A DNA stretch of 36,820 bases from Acidobacteriaceae bacterium. Its GTDB lineage: Bacteria > Acidobacteriota > Terriglobia > Terriglobales > Acidobacteriaceae. The notes beneath the pieces were generated by a model. That model was not told where the DNA came from. It did not search any database and was given only the letters and a program-made list of their open reading frames with translations. Positions 1 to 7,252 of this stretch are shown piece by piece. The stretch covers positions 1 to 36,820 of the forward strand of contig JANXUC010000155.1 in assembly GCA_025352065.1 (NCBI GenBank), read 5' to 3'. The stretch's first letter is position 1, and each line of letters opens with the position of its first letter. The position numbers were made by a program, and so were the translations under genes.

Positions 1-552
1 ACATTCATTCCTGGCAAAAATGGCTCTGGCCTTTTGGTTACTGCAGATTTTAACGGTGACGGCAGAAGCGATATTGCCGCACCCTCTACTAGCTACTTGT
101 ACATAGGTGAGTTCGCTGCCCCTGAGACCCTCAGGAATCGCTACTACGAGTCGGCGGGCCCCGGTTTTTCCATGGTTGCAGGCGACTTCAATCACGATGG
201 AACTGTGGATCTGGCTTCCGTCGAGGGCGGGGGCGTAACCATCTACTTAAATACCGGGGCGGTCTCCACAAGTCTGGCCAGTTCCGCGAATCCATCCAAG
301 GTCGGACAAGCCGTAACGTTCCAATCCGCGATCTCTCCCACCCTGCGCGGCGTAATCGGAACTCCAACTGGCACGGTCACCTTCAAAGATGGCAGCACGG
401 TTCTGGGGACGGGGAAAATCAAGGTGGGCGGCATCGCCAGCTTCTCCACCTCAACTCTTGCCAAAGGATCGCACACGATCACCGCGACGTATTCCGGGGA
501 CGGAAAATTCATCCCCAAGTCGTCATTGGCGTTGACCCAGGTCGTGCAATAG
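1..552 (+). CDS. C-terminal part of an FG-GAP/VCBS and Ig-like surface protein (5' end outside window)
   Basis: The reading frame is open from base 1, so the gene starts upstream. Two FG-GAP/VCBS-like calcium loops of the form DFNGDGxxD and DFNHDGxxD are visible in the first third, which is typical of integrin-like beta-propeller blades. The last ~95 residues form one bacterial Ig-like domain (Big_3 type) with the TGTVTFKDG and HTITATYSGDG signatures. The protein ends directly after the domain with TQVVQ, with no LPxTG or PEP-CTERM signal. It is probably a secreted or cell-surface adhesion protein; the ligand is unknown. A strong terminator follows at 584-618. The Ig domain resembles those at the end of the S53 protease at 27705-31100. 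Confidence 0.8.
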   Translation, partial: TFIPGKNGSGLLVTADFNGDGRSDIAAPSTSYLYIGEFAAPETLRNRYYESAGPGFSMVAGDFNHDGTVDLASVEGGGVTIYLNTGAVSTSLASSANPSKVGQAVTFQSAISPTLRGVIGTPTGTVTFKDGSTVLGTGKIKVGGIASFSTSTLAKGSHTITATYSGDGKFIPKSSLALTQVVQ

Positions 553-583
553 ACGTTTGATTTGGAAGTTGCGCCAACTATTG

Positions 584-618
584 GGCACTGGCAGAGTTGA
601 CGCTGCCAGTGCCTTTTT
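584..618 (+). terminator. Rho-independent terminator of the surface protein gene
   Basis: Perfect 11-bp inverted repeat (GGCACTGGCAG at 584-594, CTGCCAGTGCC at 603-613) with an 8-nt loop, followed by five T residues. It lies 32 bases after the stop codon at 552. Confidence 0.85.
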
Positions 619-722
619 GTGCATTCGACAACTCAGCCGAGTTCGAACCTGGCCTCCCGATTTTCGGAAACAGGTGACATCGGGTTGGCCAGTGCGGTAA
701 GTTTGTAGTAGAAATAAGGCTC

Positions 723-742
723 AAGTCTACATATGTAGACTT
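723..742. promoter_or_regulatory. 20-bp perfect palindrome, candidate BlaI/MecI/CopY-type operator
   Basis: AAGTCTACATATGTAGACTT is a perfect 20-bp palindrome ending 3 bases before the ATG of the transglycosylase. Its core TACATATGTA (728-737) fits the TACA-N2-TGTA pattern known for BlaI/MecI/CopY winged-helix repressors. A weak promoter-like pair (TTGGCC at 685-690, TAGAAA at 709-714) would start transcription just before the palindrome, so a bound repressor could block initiation. The palindrome also occupies the usual Shine-Dalgarno position. The operator role is inferred; no such regulator is encoded in the window. Confidence 0.6.
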
Positions 743-745
743 AGC

Positions 746-1522
746 ATGAAAATCCTTCGATTATTTGCGCTAATTCTGCTGCTCTCCGTCGCATGTTCTG
801 CGGCGGATCTGGCCGTGCTGCGCAACGGATTCACCATCCGTCATGAAAGCCGGGCGCAAGTCGGTGCATCCACAAGGCTTTACACCTCGAAGGACCGAGT
901 GAGTTTCGTCGATGTCCCTACCGCTGATGTAGAACGCTTCGACAAAGACGACGCGATTCCCGAATCGGGAATTTCTGCCACGCGCTCGACCCTTCCCTCT
1001 GCCTCAAATGCCAAGCCCTCGCCACAATCTGTTGCCGATGCCATCAGCTCGGCCAGCCACCGCTACAAACTTGACCCGGACTTCGTCACCAGCGTCGTTT
1101 CCGCCGAGAGTGGGTTCAACCCCCGGGCGCGCTCCAGCAAGGGCGCCAAGGGTCTAATGCAGCTCATGCCCGGTACTGCCTCGCAACTTGGAGTCAGCGA
1201 TCCCTTTGACCCAGCCACGAATGCCGACGGCGGCACTCGCTACCTGCGCGGTCTGCTCGAACGCTACAACTTCGACGTCCCCAAAGCTCTGGCAGCCTAC
1301 AACGCGGGGCCAACGCGCGTGGAGCAGCACCACGGCGTCCCTCCCTACCGCGAGACGCGACGCTACGTGACCCGCATCATCAACGACTATAACCGCAAGA
1401 AGATCGCGCAGGGGTACGTCGCCAAGCCTACTGCGGCGACCCCGGCCGCCAACAGACCTCAAGCTGCGAAAGCTGCCCCGAAAAACAGTCTGCTTAGGGC
1501 CAAAGTATCTCGAAAAGACTAG
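746..1522 (+). CDS. Secreted SLT-type lytic transglycosylase
   Basis: A 258-residue protein that should cleave the MurNAc-GlcNAc bond of peptidoglycan in the periplasm to form 1,6-anhydro ends. Residues 1-20 are a Sec signal peptide. Residues ~21-95 form a small N-terminal region followed by a Ser/Pro linker. The SLT (Slt70 C-terminal/LysM-less) domain occupies ~98-215. It shows the catalytic Glu in SAESGFNP (about residue 121), the GLMQLMPGTA motif and the AAYNAGP motif, all diagnostic of this family. The tail is Ala/Pro/Lys-rich. The ATG at 746 lies directly after the candidate BlaI-like palindrome and has no clear ribosome binding site. If that palindrome is an operator, expression may respond to cell-wall or beta-lactam stress, which is an inference. 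Confidence 0.88.
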   Translation: MKILRLFALILLLSVACSAADLAVLRNGFTIRHESRAQVGASTRLYTSKDRVSFVDVPTADVERFDKDDAIPESGISATRSTLPSASNAKPSPQSVADAISSASHRYKLDPDFVTSVVSAESGFNPRARSSKGAKGLMQLMPGTASQLGVSDPFDPATNADGGTRYLRGLLERYNFDVPKALAAYNAGPTRVEQHHGVPPYRETRRYVTRIINDYNRKKIAQGYVAKPTAATPAANRPQAAKAAPKNSLLRAKVSRKD

Positions 1523-1673
1523 CCTTCAGGGCGTTCTAACAGCTAATTTCTATTACTAACCGGTTTCTTTTCATCAACAAAGCATTAAAAACCTCCCTTG
1601 CCGCGTTGACCGCGAGGGTGCGCTCCTATACCTTCATGTGATCTACCTGTATCCCGGCAGTCTCTTTGAAAGT

Positions 1674-2717
1674 ATGGAAAAGAAGCGCGCTCTGATCACG
1701 GCTGTCGTGGTGGCATTGCTGGGTATCCTGATTTACACCCAGTTCAAGGAGTGGCGAAACTTCGACTGGGCTACCTTCTGGGCGGAGACACACAAGGTCC
1801 GTAAGATCCACATTCTGCATGGAATTTTGTTGATCTACATCGCCTATGCGCTGCGCGCCCTGCGTTGGAAGATTTTTCTGAAGCCCATCAAGAACACTTC
1901 TTTTCTTGGCCTGCTGCCACCGACGCTCATTGGTTTCACAGGGTTAGCGCTGCTGGGGCGCCCCGGAGAGTTCATCCGGCCTTATTTGATTGCGCGTCGC
2001 GAAAATCTCTCCGTCTCATCACAGATTGCAGTGTGGACTATCGAACGCATCTTCGATATGGGCGCGTTTACTGTACTTATGGTAGGAGCGATTTTTGCCT
2101 CTAAAGGGCTGAGAACATTGAGCTTCTATCCCAGAATTCGCGAAGGTGGCTTCTTTCTGGTTGCGGCAGTCGCAGGCATGGCTCTGGTGGCAATTGTAAT
2201 CGCCAAGAACGGAAGCCGATTGGCTGACATGGCGCAAGTACAGTTTGGCCGCATCAGCGCCGCCCTCGGACAAAAAGTGGCCGACAAGATTCGCGAATTC
2301 GGCTTGGGGCTGAACACAATTCATGGAACGTGGGAATTCGTTCAGCTTTCGGTCGTGTCGGTGGGGATGTGGTACGTGATCGCCCTGGCTTATAGGGAAG
2401 TCACCCACGCCTACGCGGTCCCAACGCTGATGCACCTGACCACCTCTCGTGTGTTGTTGCTTATGGGATCGAGCATGGTGGGCTCGATTTTGCAGCTGCC
2501 CGCAGTGGGCGGGGGTTCGCAGTTGGCGACAATTAGTGCGCTGTCCGCAATTTTTGACGTCCCGAAAGAATCAGCTGCAAGTTGCGGGATTCTGCTGTGG
2601 ATGGTGACGTTTATGGCGGTCATCCCGTTGGGATTGGCGCTGGCGCACCGGGCGCATTTGTCATTGCGCAAGTTGTCGGAAGAGAGTGCGCACGAAAGCA
2701 GTGCTGCTAAGCCCTGA
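1674..2717 (+). CDS. LPG-synthase-type (UPF0104/YbhN-like) integral membrane protein
   Basis: A 347-residue polytopic membrane protein with about eight hydrophobic segments. It resembles the flippase-like transmembrane half of lysylphosphatidylglycerol synthases (PF03706 type), including a GFTGLALLGRPGEFIRPYLIARRE stretch and a conserved late GGGSQLATISALSAIF region. It lacks the soluble aminoacyl-transferase domain found in MprF, so it is a stand-alone membrane domain; a role in lipid or glycolipid translocation is possible but unproven. I chose ATG 1674 (MEKKR). A GTG at 1638 is in frame and would add 12 residues; neither start has a strong ribosome binding site. Confidence 0.8.
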   Translation: MEKKRALITAVVVALLGILIYTQFKEWRNFDWATFWAETHKVRKIHILHGILLIYIAYALRALRWKIFLKPIKNTSFLGLLPPTLIGFTGLALLGRPGEFIRPYLIARRENLSVSSQIAVWTIERIFDMGAFTVLMVGAIFASKGLRTLSFYPRIREGGFFLVAAVAGMALVAIVIAKNGSRLADMAQVQFGRISAALGQKVADKIREFGLGLNTIHGTWEFVQLSVVSVGMWYVIALAYREVTHAYAVPTLMHLTTSRVLLLMGSSMVGSILQLPAVGGGSQLATISALSAIFDVPKESAASCGILLWMVTFMAVIPLGLALAHRAHLSLRKLSEESAHESSAAKP

Positions 2718-2770
2718 CGCTACTCGCTGTGCTCGCTTCCTGCGCTGCTACAATCTGTAGGGGCAACTTA

Positions 2771-2851
2771 TCATTCTAAGCGCAGCGAAGAATCGCTATT
2801 GTTGCCAGCGCTCTAGCAGCGAAAGGAATTCTTCGCTGCGCAGAATGACAA
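2771..2851. repeat. Dispersed imperfect inverted repeat (TCATTC...GAATGA family), copy 1
   Basis: The outer arms TCATTCTAAGCGCAGCGAAG and CTTCGCTGCGCAGAATGA are imperfect inverted complements around a ~40-base centre. The same arm motif (TCATTCnGAGCGnAGCGAnGAAT) recurs at 6762-6790 and 20874-20961, and a decayed form may lie at 8035-8086. It fills the gap upstream of nrdR. Confidence 0.7.
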
Positions 2852-2908
2852 ATCGTAGTTGGACGACGAAATTGCTTTGCTAGCTAGAGAACTTGGTTTT
2901 CGACGATT

Positions 2909-3397
2909 ATGAAGTGTCCTTTTTGCGCATTCTTAAACGATAAAGTTGTGGACTCTCGGGAGAGCAAGGAGGCGGATTCTATTCGTCGCCGGCGCGAGTG
3001 TCTGCAATGCGGCAAGCGCTTTACGACCTACGAAAGGATCGACGAGATCCCGTACATGGTGGTGAAGAAAGACGGTCGGCGGGAACGATTCGACCGGCAA
3101 AAAGTATTGAGCGGATTGCTGCATGCTTGCGAAAAGCGGCCTGTGGCAATTTCAAAGCTTGAACAAATTGTGAACGACGCCGAATCTTATGTAATCGATT
3201 CGGCTGAGCGTGAGCGTAAGACGAGCGAAATTGGCGAGCTCATCATGAACCGTCTGCGCAAGCTGGACAAGGTTGCGTATGTGCGGTTCGCTTCGGTTTA
3301 TTTGGATTTCAAGGACGTGAAAGAGTTCATGTTGGAGTTGAAAGACCTGGTGCAGGCTAAGGAAGCGGTTCCCGTGGTGAAGAGCGGGAAGGTGTAG
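2909..3397 (+). CDS. nrdR: Transcriptional repressor NrdR
   Basis: A 162-residue protein that represses ribonucleotide reductase genes in response to dATP/ATP. The N-terminal zinc ribbon has Cys3, Cys6, Cys31 and Cys34 (CPFC and CLQC), followed by the GKRFTTYER motif. An ATP-cone occupies about residues 49-139 (VVKKDGRRERFDRQKVLSGL and following). The length is normal for the family. No nrd gene or obvious NrdR box pair was seen in the window, so its targets lie elsewhere. It is preceded by an intergenic repeat and followed by another hairpin repeat before the isocitrate dehydrogenase gene. Confidence 0.95.
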   Translation: MKCPFCAFLNDKVVDSRESKEADSIRRRRECLQCGKRFTTYERIDEIPYMVVKKDGRRERFDRQKVLSGLLHACEKRPVAISKLEQIVNDAESYVIDSAERERKTSEIGELIMNRLRKLDKVAYVRFASVYLDFKDVKEFMLELKDLVQAKEAVPVVKSGKV

Positions 3398-3459
3398 CGT
3401 CTCCCAGGTTATCGTCCAAAGAACGGACGCGAACCTGGGGCACCGAGCTGGAGTTCTTG

Positions 3460-3536
3460 ATGGAGGCATGGGCGTCCTCGCCCGTGCTGCGTTGGGTGTG
3501 TGGTTGGCCAACGGGCGAGGACGCCCGTCGCTCCAT
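3460..3536. repeat. Long intergenic hairpin (GGGCGTCCTCGCCCG family)
   Basis: The left arm begins ATGGAG and contains GGGCGTCCTCGCCCG; the right arm contains CGGGCGAGGACGCCC and ends CTCCAT. The arms pair over roughly 25 bases with few mismatches. The core resembles that of the hairpin at 7260-7380. It could fold as RNA between nrdR and the isocitrate dehydrogenase gene, but it has no T-tract of the classical terminator kind. Confidence 0.75.
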
Positions 3537-3571
3537 TATTTTATTATCAACTTTAAGGACGATACGAATTC

Positions 3572-4579
3572 ATGGCATACGCAGTTACGCTGATTCCCGG
3601 CGATGGTATTGGTCCCGAAGTGGTGGGCGCGGCGGTTCGCATTCTTGAGGCAACCGGCATCAAGTTTGAATGGGAACGTTTTTCCGTTGGGGCCGACGCG
3701 TTCGAAGAATCCGGGGAATACATTCCGAAAGAGCTGATTGAATCGATTGAACGAACGCGGCTGGCGTTGAAGGGTCCTGTGGGAACTCCAATCGGCAGCG
3801 GATTCAGCAGCGTGAACGTGGCTCTGCGCAAGAAGTTTGAGCTGTACGCGAATTTTCGTCCCATCAAGAATCTTCCGGGGATGGAAACGAAGTATCCAAA
3901 TGTCGATCTGATCATCTTTCGCGAGAACACCGAGGGACTCTACTCCGGCATCGAACATGAAGTTGTGCCAGGCGTGGTGGAGAGCTTGAAGATCATCACA
4001 GAAAAGGCATCGACTCGCATTTCAAAACACGCTTTCGCTTACGCTCGCAAGTTTGGACGGAAGAAAATTCACTCCATCCATAAAGCCAACATCATGAAGC
4101 TGTCGGATGGGCTTTTCCTGAAGTGTTCGCGTGCGGTAGCGAAAGACTATCCAGACATTGAATACGCCGAGCACATTGTCGACAACACGTGTATGCAGTT
4201 AGTGATGAATCCCTACCAGTACGACGTTCTTCTCATGGAAAACCTGTACGGCGACATTCTTTCCGATCTGTGTGCGGCGTTTGTCGGCGGATTGGGGCTG
4301 GTTCCCGGAGCGAATATTGGCGCGGACTGTGCACTGTTTGAAGCGGTGCATGGTTCAGCACCCGATATTGCGGGGAAGAATCTGGCCAATCCCACAGCCG
4401 TACTGCGCTCTTCCCTGTTGATGCTGGATTATTTGGGCGAGACGAAGGCTTCGGCGCAAATTACAGCGGCGCTGGAAAAGGTTTATCACGAGAAGAAAAC
4501 TTTGACGCGCGACGTGGGCGGCAATGCCGGGACATCGCAATTTGCCGATGCGGTGATTGCGGCGATGCAAGGCGCCTGA
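3572..4579 (+). CDS. NAD-type isocitrate dehydrogenase (IDH3-like)
   Basis: A 335-residue member of the isocitrate/isopropylmalate dehydrogenase family. It should oxidatively decarboxylate isocitrate to 2-oxoglutarate in the TCA cycle. Visible motifs are LIPGDGIGPEV at the N-terminus, FRENTEGLYSGIEHEVVPGV near residue 115, HKANIMKLSDGLFL, the metal-binding DNTCMQLVMNPYQYDVLLMENLYGDILSD region and the cofactor loop HGSAPDIAGKNLANPTA. The YSGIEHE stretch and the short length favour the mitochondrial-type NAD-dependent isocitrate dehydrogenase over LeuB. Homoisocitrate or isopropylmalate dehydrogenase remains a weaker alternative. A monomeric NADP enzyme is excluded by length and motifs. Confidence 0.85.
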   Translation: MAYAVTLIPGDGIGPEVVGAAVRILEATGIKFEWERFSVGADAFEESGEYIPKELIESIERTRLALKGPVGTPIGSGFSSVNVALRKKFELYANFRPIKNLPGMETKYPNVDLIIFRENTEGLYSGIEHEVVPGVVESLKIITEKASTRISKHAFAYARKFGRKKIHSIHKANIMKLSDGLFLKCSRAVAKDYPDIEYAEHIVDNTCMQLVMNPYQYDVLLMENLYGDILSDLCAAFVGGLGLVPGANIGADCALFEAVHGSAPDIAGKNLANPTAVLRSSLLMLDYLGETKASAQITAALEKVYHEKKTLTRDVGGNAGTSQFADAVIAAMQGA

Positions 4580-4589
4580 AATAGCGAAG

Positions 4590-4745
4590 AAACTGGCTCC
4601 CTTAGGGAAGCCCTGCATAAGTCTCCGGTTCTGTGACCTCGGGGGCTGAGGCCCAAGTATTTGGCGCATTTTTGCGGCGCTAAAGCGCCGCACTACCAGA
4701 ACCGGCGACTTGTGCGGCGACTTGTGCAGCGGTTCCTTAGGCCCC
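4590..4745. repeat. Composite imperfect palindromic element between the isocitrate dehydrogenase gene and ctaA
   Basis: Nested inverted matches suggest one folded element. An outer pair (GGCTCCCTTAGG... with ...CCTTAGGCCCC) is imperfect. A middle pair is CCGGTTCTG with CAGAACCGG. A perfect inner hairpin GCGGCGCT-AA-AGCGCCGC lies at 4674-4691. The stretch has no coding signal. It resembles a miniature palindromic repeat rather than a simple terminator. Confidence 0.6.
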
Positions 4746-4756
4746 CTCATTCTGTT

Positions 4757-4803
4757 AAACTAATTAGTTTCTAGAGGTTTTTTAGAGGCCTTTTCTAGAG
4801 GCC
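4757..4803. promoter_or_regulatory. 14-bp palindrome plus three TAGAGG direct repeats upstream of ctaA
   Basis: AAACTAATTAGTTT at 4757-4770 is a perfect palindrome. It is followed by three copies of TTTyTAGAGG starting at 4768, 4779 and 4792, i.e. spaced about one helical turn. The array ends just before the ctaA ribosome binding site at 4805-4810. A regulator binding array is inferred from spacing only. Confidence 0.4.
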
Positions 4804-4816
4804 TAAGGGGTGCGTT

Positions 4817-5755
4817 CTGAAATCATTAGCTACTCCATATAATCGCGGGCTGCATTTTTTCGCGACTTTGGTCGCGGGGGCAACGTTCCTGCTGCTAATT
4901 GCTGGAGCCCTGGTCACCAGTAACGACGCGGGACTCTCGGTCCCCGACTGGCCCACGTCGTTTGGGTCGTTTGTGAAGATGCCGCCGATGGTTGGCGGAA
5001 TCCTTTACGAGCACGGCCATCGCATGTTGGCGGAATTTATTGGAGTGCTCACCATTGTTCTTGCGGTGTGGACATGGCGCGCGGACAATCGCGGCTGGAT
5101 GAAAGGCTTGGGTGTCGCAGCGCTGGGTACGGTGATTGTGCAAGGCGTTCTCGGCGGCATCACAGTGTTGAAATTCCTTCCGCCTGCAGTTTCGACGGCA
5201 CACGCGGCGGTGGGGCAAACGTTTTTCTGCATCGCAGTCGCCATCGCGCTGTTTACAGGACCGCACTGGGTGGAAGAGCAGCCGCGCACGGCTTTTGATT
5301 CGAGCCGTCCCAGCCTGATCATGCTGACGCAGCTTTCGATTCTCTCGCTGTATGTGCAACTGATTTTGGGCGGCCTGTTTCGTCATCACGGACTCAGTTG
5401 GTGGCCGCATGCCCTCCACGCGGCTGTTGTGGCCATGCTGCTAACGTGGACGGCGGTTCGGGCGCTTTCACTCTATGCCGAAATTGAGGCTGTGCGTGGA
5501 CCTGCCATTGTTATGCTGAGCCTGATGGTGGCGCAGCTTTGCCTGGGGTTTGCAGCTTTCATCACACGGGTGCTGTGGGGACGAGATGCTGCGCAGCCAG
5601 AACTTCCCATGGTCGTTTCGACGGTAGCGCATGTGGCAGTAGGAGCGTTGCTTTTGGCTACAACAGTAGTCCTCGCGATACAAGTTTGGCGCCATGTGCC
5701 GGTCGCCATTTCCGAAACTGTGCGCAAGCGGCCTCAAAGAGCCGTGGCCGCATGA
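4817..5755 (+). CDS. ctaA: Heme A synthase CtaA
   Basis: Converts heme O to heme A in the membrane for aa3-type cytochrome oxidase. The 312-residue product has eight hydrophobic segments. Candidate heme ligands sit in EHGHR (His66 and His68), STAHAAVG, HHGLSWWPHALHA and VAHVAVG, as in the COX15/CtaA family. No ATG or GTG lies between the in-frame stop at 4796 and the first membrane segment. A CTG at 4817 follows a strong AAGGGG ribosome binding site (4805-4810, 6 bases away) and yields MKSLATPYNRGLHFFATLV, completing transmembrane helix 1. A TTG at 4868 would cut into that helix. The stop codon overlaps the ctaB start (ATGA), indicating translational coupling. Confidence 0.88.
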   Translation: MKSLATPYNRGLHFFATLVAGATFLLLIAGALVTSNDAGLSVPDWPTSFGSFVKMPPMVGGILYEHGHRMLAEFIGVLTIVLAVWTWRADNRGWMKGLGVAALGTVIVQGVLGGITVLKFLPPAVSTAHAAVGQTFFCIAVAIALFTGPHWVEEQPRTAFDSSRPSLIMLTQLSILSLYVQLILGGLFRHHGLSWWPHALHAAVVAMLLTWTAVRALSLYAEIEAVRGPAIVMLSLMVAQLCLGFAAFITRVLWGRDAAQPELPMVVSTVAHVAVGALLLATTVVLAIQVWRHVPVAISETVRKRPQRAVAA

Positions 5756-6687
5756 GTGCAGTCATTCAGCCCCTCGCTGTACCAGGAAACCGGATCGCTG
5801 CGTTGCTCAGCGATTATGCACAACTGACCAAGGCGCGCGTCACCACGCTGATCGTCCTCACGGCTTGGTGTGGTTACTACTTTGGCTGCGTTCAAGCGGA
5901 GGTGTCGTCAATATCGTGGAATCTTTTCCATGCGCTACTGGGCATCGGCATGGTTTCCAGTGGTACAGCGGCATTGAATGAAGTGATGGAATATAAGGTC
6001 AACGCCAATATGGGGCGCACGGCGAGGCGTCCCATCCCGGCAGGCCGCATGAGCGTGCTGCACGGAGCGGTGGTAGGGTTGACGCTGACTCTTGGTGGGG
6101 CGCTGTATCTGGGATGGGCACTGAACTCGCTCACGGGATGGCTGTCTTTGGCTACAGCAGCGGTTTATTTGGCGGGGTATACGCCCCTGAAGCGCGTGTC
6201 GCCAATTTGCACGTTTGTAGGCGCGTTCCCTGGAGCTATGCCGGGAGTGCTCGGCTGGGCCGCCGCGCGCGGGCGTCTGGAATGGGGCACGCTGGTGATC
6301 TTCGCCATTGTGTTTTTGTGGCAGTTTCCGCACTTCTTTTCGATTGCCTGGCTCTATCGCGACGATTATGCGGATGGCGGTATCCGGATGCTGACTGTGG
6401 TCGATCCGGATGGGCGATCAACTTCGTGGAGAATTCTTGCGTATTCGCTGGTGCTGATTCCGGTGAGCGTGCTGCCGACTGTGATTGGGATGTCGGGACG
6501 GTTTTATCTTGTTGGCGCAGTGCTTCTGGGATTGGCGTATCTCTATGCGGGGACGCGTCTGACAAGATTGGGATTGCCGGTGACGGCGCCGGTTTCTAAG
6601 CTGCGGGCGCGGCAGTTGTTGCAGGCATCGGTGTTGTATCTGCCGCTGTTGTTTGCGCTGATGATGACGAACAGCGTTCGGCCATAA
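5752..6687 (+). CDS. ctaB: Protoheme IX farnesyltransferase (heme O synthase) CtaB
   Basis: A 311-residue UbiA-family prenyltransferase that farnesylates protoheme to heme O, the substrate of the upstream CtaA. It shows LTKARVTTLIVLTAWCGYYFG at the N-terminus, the first prenyl-diphosphate motif at NEVMEYKVNANMGRTARRP and the second at YRDDYADGGIRML, with about nine membrane segments. The usual NDxxDxxxD pattern reads NEVMEYKVN here, with Glu and Asn in place of the two later Asp residues; the second motif keeps DD. The start is the ATG overlapping the ctaA stop, the only one consistent with family length; longer in-frame extensions are inside ctaA. Confidence 0.93.
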   Translation: MSAVIQPLAVPGNRIAALLSDYAQLTKARVTTLIVLTAWCGYYFGCVQAEVSSISWNLFHALLGIGMVSSGTAALNEVMEYKVNANMGRTARRPIPAGRMSVLHGAVVGLTLTLGGALYLGWALNSLTGWLSLATAAVYLAGYTPLKRVSPICTFVGAFPGAMPGVLGWAAARGRLEWGTLVIFAIVFLWQFPHFFSIAWLYRDDYADGGIRMLTVVDPDGRSTSWRILAYSLVLIPVSVLPTVIGMSGRFYLVGAVLLGLAYLYAGTRLTRLGLPVTAPVSKLRARQLLQASVLYLPLLFALMMTNSVRP

Positions 6688-6761
6688 GTTCAATACCTGA
6701 ATTGGAATTGCCATTGCGGACGTGGCCAGGCGTCCATCCGCGAGTGTGCCCAGTTTTGAAA

Positions 6762-6790
6762 GGGATTCCTCGCTGCGCTCGGAATGACAA
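6762..6790. repeat. Dispersed TCATTC/GAATGA repeat, single-arm copy
   Basis: GGGATTCCTCGCTGCGCTCG followed by GAATGACAA matches one arm of the inverted repeats at 2771-2851 and 20874-20961. It ends only 15 bases before the start codon at 6806. Confidence 0.6.
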
Positions 6791-6805
6791 TCGCTTTTGT
6801 GAATT

Positions 6806-7252
6806 ATGAGCGCTCCATACACCATCTTTCCGGCGATCAACGCCACGCTGAACGGCACTTGCGCAGTGTTGCTACTGATCGGACGGTGGCGGATAGCGCA
6901 AGGACGTCGTCAACAACATCGCGCGGTGATGATTGCAGCGGTTATCACTTCCAGCCTGTTTCTGGCTTGTTATCTCACCTATCACGCGATGCTGCAGATT
7001 TACGCGCATGGGGCAATCACGCGGTTTCAGGGAACTGGACTGGCGCGGCCGATCTATTTTTCAATTCTGCTTTCGCATACGATTCTTGCCGTCGTGACTG
7101 TGCCGCTGGTTCTGGTCACGCTTTCGCGCGGGCTCCGAGAACGCTTTGACAGACATCGCGCGATTGCGCGGTGGACGTTTCCGATTTGGCTGTATGTTTC
7201 GGTGACGGGTGTGGTGATCTACTTTATGCTGTACCACTGGTTCGCGGCGTAA
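6806..7252 (+). CDS. DUF420 membrane protein (CtaM-like, oxidase assembly)
   Basis: A 148-residue protein with four to five membrane segments and conserved histidines in ACYLTYHA, ILLSHT, HRAIARWTFPIWLYVSVTG and MLYHW. This matches the DUF420/YozB/CtaM family, which is required for aa3-type oxidase maturation in Staphylococcus. It lies downstream of ctaA-ctaB in the same orientation, supporting a role in oxidase assembly. A repeat copy sits in the 118-base gap before it, and no clear ribosome binding site is visible. The oxidase subunit genes are not in the window. Confidence 0.82.
   Translation: MSAPYTIFPAINATLNGTCAVLLLIGRWRIAQGRRQQHRAVMIAAVITSSLFLACYLTYHAMLQIYAHGAITRFQGTGLARPIYFSILLSHTILAVVTVPLVLVTLSRGLRERFDRHRAIARWTFPIWLYVSVTGVVIYFMLYHWFAA

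Noticed and set aside
5539-5751. N-terminal extension of ctaB
   Set aside because: It overlaps ctaA in another frame; the ATG at 5752 in the ATGA overlap gives the normal length.
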